Source: Bisporella sp. PMI_857 (Eukaryota; Ascomycota; Leotiomycetes; Helotiales; Helotiaceae). Taken from it: a stretch of 64,000 nucleotides of DNA. The stretch is from the NCBI GenBank assembly GCA_021307315.1, contig JAJSPD010000031.1, positions 124,001 through 188,000 of the forward strand, written 5' to 3'. The notes below the pieces were generated by a model that saw nothing but the letters and a program-made list of their open reading frames with translations, was not told where the DNA came from and did not search any database. The position numbers and the translations under genes are program-made. Shown in pieces: positions 57,329 to 64,000 of the stretch; within the stretch, counting starts at the first letter, position 1, and each line of letters opens with the position of its first letter.

Positions 57329-58936
57329 TTTTTTGGTCAAGGTCGAGGCTGACACGCTTGCTTGTTTGCTGGGTAAATGATTATAATTTTCGGGGATGAA
57401 TGTGAGACAGGGAGAGATGAGGCTCGCTTTTTATAAGCATTACCTTCTCATACTGCGGAGCAAACGGTTTTGTTGTTTGGTGCATCTCATGAGATCCATT
57501 TCCCTTCTCCCAAGGTGCGGAGTCGTCCCAATAGATGAGCACGGCTCAGGCAAATGCTGTTGCAGGTGTGGGGTAGATAGATTTTGGCAATCCTCGTCAT
57601 TTTCATCACACGCTTCCTCTTCACCCCTCGCGCTCTTCTTTCTCCCCCCCTCGCGCTTCCAACGTCTCGGAGAATTTATCAGGCGATCGGAAATATAATG
57701 ACCAATGAATGTCATCTAGGAGAAAAGGAGAACCCCAATAACCCCTCCCGTGCATTATTGACGAAAATTATCCTGTACTTACATTAGCGGGCGGGAGAGG
57801 TCAATCGTGATAATGCCCGACCCGACGAACTACTACTTGCTACTTTCTACTTCTACTTTCTGATATCGAATACGCTATTGTGTGTTTAAAAAAAACACAA
57901 GCAGCCACCCACCGCCACCCCGCCTCCCCGTGCCGTGCCTTACTTTTATGCTTCCGTGCATTTGCTAAAGCATTCAGGGTCCCAAACAGTTACGGCCCCA
58001 CCAGTGAAAAATGCGTACCGGAATTCGGTTACAGCGTGAGCTGCTCCAGTAACTTAACTGCCCTGCTGGCACCGGCTGAAGCCAAAGAATAAAAAACTGG
58101 GAACCTTACCTACTGGAAGGGCAGTTGCTTGTCATGGGGAACCATGCCATCGATGTGATAGCAGTACATGCACTCCTAGCGTAGAGACTTTCCAACCTTC
58201 CCGCTTCCTAAAACCCTTCCTTCCTCTCCTCCTCCTCCTTCCCACTACTCATATGTATTAAAGCTCTCTTCTTTCTTCATCCTTCTCAACGCAATACGAG
58301 ACCCCTTCAAATCTCACCGTCACGTCACGCCCCATCCTAGTAAATTTCTTCGCTTCCACAATCTTATCGAGTTCATCTTGTCTTGTATAGGCCATAACGG
58401 GCCAATTATAGCGTATGTGCGTGCCGAAATGAACTCTCACCCGTCGCGCCGTCACCATCACAAACAAACAAAATCAATCAATCCTCCAAAGAGGCAAAAA
58501 TACCAGAACTCATTAGTTTCATTTCATATTTCCCAAATATCACTTCGTCACCATCGTCTTCAACTTCGTCGCCCAGTAGCGAGTATAATACACACAGAGA
58601 GCGCCTACGCCAACCAGAATTAAACATATGCAACTATGATTTCGCGTCTGCAACACGCGCTGGAAGCCAGAAAACACAGAACAGGATGAAAAGCAGCCGC
58701 TAATGTACATGTGGTATCTTTTGAAAGATGCAAAATGATGTGCCTTGGGCACCTTATATTACAAGAATGAGGAAGGCTACATGGCCCTCTAGGACGGCAA
58801 TAGGTATTGCCTCCACAGTAAGAGATCATTATGTCTCTATACAGGTTGTGGTGGGTTGCTCGCAGAGCTGGGCTGGTCTGGGTCAATAGCAATCAAGCCT
58901 TCAGACGCCACAATACACAAGAGCCTTGCTGCTGCT
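57329..58936. other. Intergenic region
   Basis: About 1.6 kb between the 5' end of the LRR-like gene and the 3' end of the PAS regulator. Positions 57610-57660 and 58200-58250 are C/T-rich. No gene, repeat or RNA is supported. Confidence 0.5.
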
Positions 58937-61711
58937 TCAACGACCTCTTCCTGCAGAATCAGGCTTTTCAATGAGCCCATCGATACCGAGACGGCTCCGC
59001 TCGTCCTTCATTCTGGCCGGGTCTATCGTGGAGATCTCCCCACGCTGGTCGCGTATTGGAGGGAGTTGCAAATCGCGTTGATGCTGCGATTGTACCTGAG
59101 TGTGAGCCTGTGGCATCTCACTTCGTGGTATCTGATATGGAGCTTGGCCCTGAGAGTAATCTGTACGAGGCATAGATTGTGTGAATCCTGTTGGAATATT
59201 TGCGCTTGGATGTATATTTTGACCAAGGGCTCCTGGTGTTCTGAAAGCGACATCCCCTCTAGGGTCTGCGTAAGAAGATGTCTGTATATATGTTTGCGGA
59301 CTTGAAATCTGCTGATAGCCGTACTGACTAGCATACCCATACTGGGTTTCGCGAGAATGTGACGAATATGCTGAAGGCGATGGTTGATACATTTGTGGCG
59401 TGGCAGGCATGTGGACCAACATGACGACGAAATACGTGGACCCTTTCTTTGCAAGACCAAAGACCGTGCGGAATGACCTCTGCTGTCCATCGGAACTCAA
59501 GAAAGTGAGTGTCTCATTGCGGTCCAGCTGCACTTGCCGCAACTCATCCGCCCCAAACATCACAGACTCGATAACTCGTTCCGGTCCATGATCCCCTTCG
59601 AATCTAGGAACGATTGGTGGGAGGTAATTTGGCTCCCTCTTACGCCTTTCATCTTCAAAAGCCCTTTGAAGCCGGAAGATTGTGTCTCGATCAGCAGCAC
59701 TAACAATTTCATGCAATTTTCTTGTTGCTGCCGATGGTACGCCAATTGTCTCCAGAAATCCATGGGCCACCTTAACTATCTGCATTTCCATGGTGAGATA
59801 AGCACATATTGGGTCTGGCTGCTGTGGTCCGCGTGAAGGGTAAACATTCGCGTCGGCCATAGATGCGTATTCTAAATTCCTTGGAGCAATCGGTCCCAGC
59901 CCTGGCTGTGATTTCAAAATGCGATATGGATTAGATTGGGATCGCTGAAGACCGACTTGCGGGCCACCTATACTGCCTTCATTCGACCCATATAGCGAAG
60001 GAGGGCGCCTCATGGGATCTGGTGGCGTGGGATATCCTGGGCCCATACCTTCGTACCTAGGTTCTCTTTCGTCCCGTAAACGAGGGCGGCCTCGCTTTTT
60101 ATGTTGCACGTCCACACAAGCATCTTCCTTTCCGTTACCTAGACAGCGGGAACAAGGTCGTTGTGCTGTGGGAAGAAGTCAGCCTAAAAGATTCATGAAG
60201 ACGAAGAGTTATTTGCAACGCAGTCACAAAAGAAAAAGAAGGAGGGGGTCGTTTGTTATGCTGAAGCTGCAAGCCCATCATATTCGAGCCATGTTGAGAG
60301 AATTTCCCCAATTCCGTCTGGTGCCACTTCTGGTCACCTACAGACACAACAAGACCCGGATTTGCCACTGGCATTCGGTGATGATTTGGCCTCACGAACT
60401 CCGCAACCTTTGATAATTGTATCTTCAAGATTCATTTTTTGGAGACTCAAATCCTACCACCGCAATTATACCGGTTTGGGTAGAAACGCCTAGTCACACC
60501 CAATTATTGCATGATATTTGTAGGCTTCAGCCCTAGCCTAATTTGCTTGTGGCTGCAGTTGCTCTTCCGAACATGCTTACAGCCACTCGCCTATCGGTCA
60601 GTGCAGGAGATAGGCTGGCCATGTTTCGCAAACTGCCCGAGAGTATCTGTCCTCCTACATGATCTCATCCCAAATCACTGATGTGGTTGAGTATCATTCA
60701 GTAATGTTATGATCTAAGACTACAGATCATAAGGACTGGCATGAAACTGCATAGGATGCCAGCACCAATAGTAGTACAGGCATGGCTAAGTGTGCTTGCT
60801 TGAACAGAATAACATGGGGCCTCCGATAAGACTATCGTCATTTAGACCACGTTGGATGCAATTACGGACTTCCGCTTTGAACCAATAGGATCTGAACCAG
60901 ATAGCGCTTAGGGTACCGTAGTATCTAGAGCGGAAGCAAGGCTGAAATTTCGTTATGCCACGCGGCAAAAAGCAAAAAAAAATAAGCTGGAGGCTGAAAC
61001 AGACATACCATCACACCTGATTAGGATTAGCATATGACTTGGAATGCGCTCTAGTGAATCATGGGGAACTTACCTAAGATGTGCCCTCTTGCAGGGAACG
61101 CAAGCCGAAGCCACATGTCCCTTCGTCTTCCTCTGTGCTTTAGGTGATAGAAATTCAGATGCCTCTCTCATTAACGGCTGCTCTGGGGCCGAGAACGGCG
61201 GCTGTTGTGGGGCGTATGCATGTTGATGTTGATGTTGATGTTGGTGCTGATGCTGAAGTTGTTGGTGCTGGTGGTGAAGTTGTTGTGGCGGCTGTTGTTG
61301 AGATAAGGAGACATGTGGTCTCTCTGCTTGGTATGGCCCCTGGGGTGGTAAATCCTCCAATCTATACGGTGCATAATGCGCGCTTGAGAGAGGATCTTGA
61401 TACGCTCGTAATGGCGGTCCTTGACCTCTCCCCATGAGTTCTGCTTGAGAAGCCTGAGATCCACGATATATGTCTTGCCCAGATGATCCATAGCTTCCAA
61501 GGCCGCGATCACTGGAATCGGGGTTACGACTTGGTGGCAGCGGCGGAGAACCTGACATGGGCGGAGAGGGGTAAGCCCTTGAACGAGCAGTGTCGGAGAC
61601 CGCTCTGGCCCAACTCAGGTCGATAGAGAAGCGCGCCAGATCTGATTTTCCTCGCCGTTCACCAAGCGAGTTATATGATGTGTCGGCGCAGTGATCAATT
61701 GGAGATTGCAT
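58937..61711 (-). CDS. Zn2Cys6 transcription factor with PAS-like domain
   Basis: Three exons: 61711-61074, an 8-nt micro-exon 61016-61009, and 60165-58937 (624 aa). The zinc cluster is CVPCKRAHLRCDAQRPCSRC followed by LGNGKEDAC. The micro-exon supplies the bases for R-C-D, including one of the six zinc cysteines, and is bounded by AATCAG and GTATGT. A basic region HKKRGRPRLRDERE follows the cluster. A PAS-like fold is suggested at about residues 325-395 (MQIVKVAHGFLETIGVPS, then TIFRLQRAFEDERRKRE). The N-terminal 200 residues are low complexity with a Gln/His tract. The C-terminus is Q/Y/S-rich. Nuclear regulator with the overall plan of fungal PAS-bearing Zn2Cys6 proteins. The target genes are unknown. 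The second intron is about 843 nt, exceptional here. Confidence 0.9.
61216..61305. repeat. Gln/His-coding microsatellite in the PAS regulator
   Basis: On the plus strand a hexamer TGTTGA is repeated about four times (61219-61243), followed by imperfect TGTTGG/TGCTGA units. On the coding strand this encodes alternating His-Gln pairs (QHQHQHQHQH). Such tracts change length easily between strains. Confidence 0.8.
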
Positions 61712-64000
61712 GGAAGTGACCGTAGTTAAAGAGGAGACAGACGTTGGTGTAATAAGCCAATTGCAGTCTATCGGTCTGTTCTAGGAGAAGCGCGCTGTGA
61801 TCGGGGGCAACTCTTTCCACCTGTATTCCTCATGCTCCAAAATCTTCAAACCAACTTCAAGATTTCCCTATTCAGTATTGTGACGGAATGGTATGTGCGC
61901 TACAGAACATGGTTAGTACTACAACTCGAGTTCCGAAATACTGGGGTCATCAGACCTTGTGGATCACAGGAAGTATCCTGGTGAGGTGTCTAAACACTGA
62001 CCAAAGAGATGTTTCTACTTGAGCAGCAATTGGATATATGTTTCGGGGCTGCTACTGTAGTGAAGACAAGCAAGGTACTAAAAGAGCATGCGTACACTAT
62101 GACGAGTGCCAGTCTACGACAGATCGGGCAAGACTTGTATTGCAGGTAATACTGCGGATGCAGCAAGTTCGTGAATAACTGACAAGGTCGGTGTGCTGCA
62201 GGTGCAGTCGTGTACAACGTGTACAAATGCGCAAAGTTTATCGACGAGGCAGTACAAGAATGTGTTGCTTGCTTCCGATATTGGCGCGCAAGTGGATTTA
62301 GGGCCTTGGGGTATCTGAGCTGGTGGAAAGATTGAAATGATATGCCTTTCAATAAGACGGTCAGTCGAGTCCGAGTAAGACCAGAAGCTGTGGAGAGAGA
62401 AGTGGTTCCGTCGACTTAGGATGTGAAGCGACAGTACCGGTAAGAGAATGCTGATGCTATAGTAGATATTTGATATTATTGTACCTACCTATATGAGGAC
62501 AATAGTGCGCAGGTTAGTCCAAGCCGTGAATACGCTTCGTCCTAAATGGCGCTGCACAGCCGTGGTTTCTGAGATAGTGAGACAAGTTGAGGTTCTAGGT
62601 AAGCAGTGTGAGGAACGGAGAGGTTTCGTTGTGTTGATGTTCCAAGCAAGGTAGAGCTAGTAGCAGCTTGGAGTGACTTTTTGTCCGGCTCCTCCTTGTC
62701 GTTGGTGCCGTTTTTTCTGACGCAAGCCAAATGGGACAGGAATGTCGGTTGCTTAGCGTAGAGCCCTTTTACAAGGTGCTAGACAGGGTGCAGGGGCCGC
62801 TACAGGGTTTTCGAGCCCGTGCATTCAGTGGTGATCTTAGAGGTAGACGCTAATTTTATCCCTGTAGCCTCCAAGTTAGCTTAGTTAGCTCTCCGAGATT
62901 CAGTCCCTGGAATTTGGGTTGGTGGTGCGCTGGCGCTGGGCATGGCCGAGGCGCGTGGCCCTGGAGCCCACCTCCCCCTCGTAAAAGAGATAGCGTGAAC
63001 ATTGGTTCGTGGAGAAGGGTAGGAGAACAGCATCCAGCGACAATGAACAGTAAGTAGAAGCGTGCTTTGGTTGGGCGCGAAGCTCAAGATCTCGCGCTAT
63101 CTCCAGCTGTTCATGTACTGAGGCTAAACTGTGTGCGCGCACGACACAGCTGCCTTCCCGCATCTGCATGCATGCGCTCTGCCCTCTGGAACGGATTGAA
63201 GTAGATATCAACGTCCTGCCAATGCTATGCAATCATTCCTTGAACACATACGCGAGTATGTATTCAATCCTATCCACTGGTATGGTCCTGCACATCCTGA
63301 CAAGCGAGTACACACGGACAAGTCCGTCCAATTGTTTTTGGCTTTTCCACAATGTCTTGATCTGGAGGGGTAGAGCTGACGGAGCATTTGGTGTGTGACG
63401 GGAAGAGAAACCTGGCTTTCTCTAATAATAGGACAGGACATGTTGCCCATTTCTAATGAAAGAGGAAGATGGTCACATACCTCAATTGTCAGATATGTTG
63501 CTGAGTAATGTCCGAATCTCTGTTTGGTTTTTGGACTGACTGGGGGGGGGGGGACCGAACAGTGAGTCTTTCGTCGACAGCTCAAAGATTGCCGCAACCG
63601 CGAATCTTGGTGAGAGAGATATCGATGTTGTCCCCGTGCACACGAGTAGAGGAGAGGATCGGCGACGAGGAGGAGGAGGAGGTGAGCGGGAGGGAAAAGG
63701 TGACCTCGAAGGAAGTACACACTTGGAAATAATGGAGGGGGATGCTTGCAGAGTAAATACCCCTCCCCTCAATCTCGCTCGATTTCCTCAAAGGGACCGT
63801 GCCTTTTTCTTGTTGCTTGATTAGGGACGAAATTATGCTGGTTTCTTGTTCCCACAGGATCACACAGTATGGCAAAGAGTGTTGCAATAGATTTCAGGGT
63901 CAGCCGTTAGAGATGAAATGGGTAGCTCCAACGAGCCCGGCCAGGCCTCCTCCCCCTCAGGGCCACATCGGAAAGTTTTGAGCAAGAGCTGAGAGATGAT
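61712..64000. other. Upstream region of the PAS regulator, to window end
   Basis: 2.3 kb without a supported gene. It likely contains a long promoter and 5' leader. A G12 run lies at 63542-63553, and a GAGGAG-type purine tract at 63660-63705. Frames at 63208-63720 and 63482-63772 (both minus) overlap this low-complexity stretch and are not believed to be genes. Confidence 0.5.

Noticed and set aside
63208..63772. Overlapping minus-strand frames near the window end (170 and 96 codons)
   Set aside because: They run through purine-rich low-complexity sequence and show no protein features.
1..64000. CRISPR arrays, bacterial operons, plasmid or phage features
   Set aside because: No regularly spaced repeats or prokaryotic gene organisation; every gene has eukaryotic structure.

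Overview
The window is nuclear DNA of a filamentous ascomycete (Pezizomycotina). The gene set and gene style fit Leotiomycetes/Helotiales best, but that rank is inference. The evidence is: about 58 short introns that I could reconstruct (mostly 44-100 nt, GT-AG, with CTAAC/CTGAC-like branch sites), a Zn2Cys6 regulator, several fungus-specific families (MYND+DUF4470, DUF4048, URC4/DUF1688, ABC-C transporter, Dal5-type permease) and two scattered nuclear tRNA genes, one with an intron. Every multi-exon model below was built by hand from reading frames, splice sites and remembered family patterns. Exon sums are divisible by three in each model, but no alignment was run. Layout: (1) 504-7795 is a compact block of four genes: an ALDH6-type (methyl)malonate-semialdehyde dehydrogenase (+), a bacterial-type uracil phosphoribosyltransferase (-), URC4/DUF1688 (+) and URC1/GTP-cyclohydrolase-II-like (+). 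UPRT, URC1 and URC4 are the known core of the fungal URC route of uracil catabolism. The dehydrogenase could carry the C3 product (malonate semialdehyde) on to acetyl-CoA, so the block looks like a uracil-catabolism cluster. (2) 8466-10481 encodes a MYND-finger/DUF4470 protein. A 2.9 kb spacer with one orphan ORF follows. (3) 13407-15291 is an MFS sugar/lactose-permease-like transporter, then an intron-containing tRNA-Glu. (4) 16437-18362 (-) is a DNA-ligase-IV-like protein with no visible catalytic centre. It is divergent from a DUF4048 gene (19081-20686). (5) 21467-26626 is a full-length ABC-C transporter with 13 exons. (6) 27134-28195 (-) is a secreted-then-anchored cysteine-rich single-pass membrane protein. 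A gene-poor stretch with tRNA-Val follows. (7) 31020-32716 (-) is an anion:cation-symporter (Dal5/Tna1-like) permease, divergent from a seven-helix receptor (33848-35174). (8) 35175-40313 is a 5 kb gene-poor stretch. (9) 40314-43088 is a secreted copper amine oxidase, followed by a type II membrane glycosyltransferase-like protein (-), a coiled-coil orphan (+), NECAP (-) and eIF2B alpha (+). (10) 52531-53945 (-) is a C2H2 protein. After a gene-poor stretch with an AT-rich block and a tRNA-like relic come an LRR/F-box-like protein (56146-57328, -) and a Zn2Cys6+PAS transcription factor (58937-61711, -). In the last gene the zinc cluster is assembled across an 8-nt micro-exon and an intron of about 843 nt. 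The final 2.3 kb holds no gene I can support. Most genes are ordinary housekeeping or transport genes with no common pathway. The clear functional cluster is the uracil block. The most unusual gene structures are the micro-exon regulator and the ligase-like protein without a catalytic domain.
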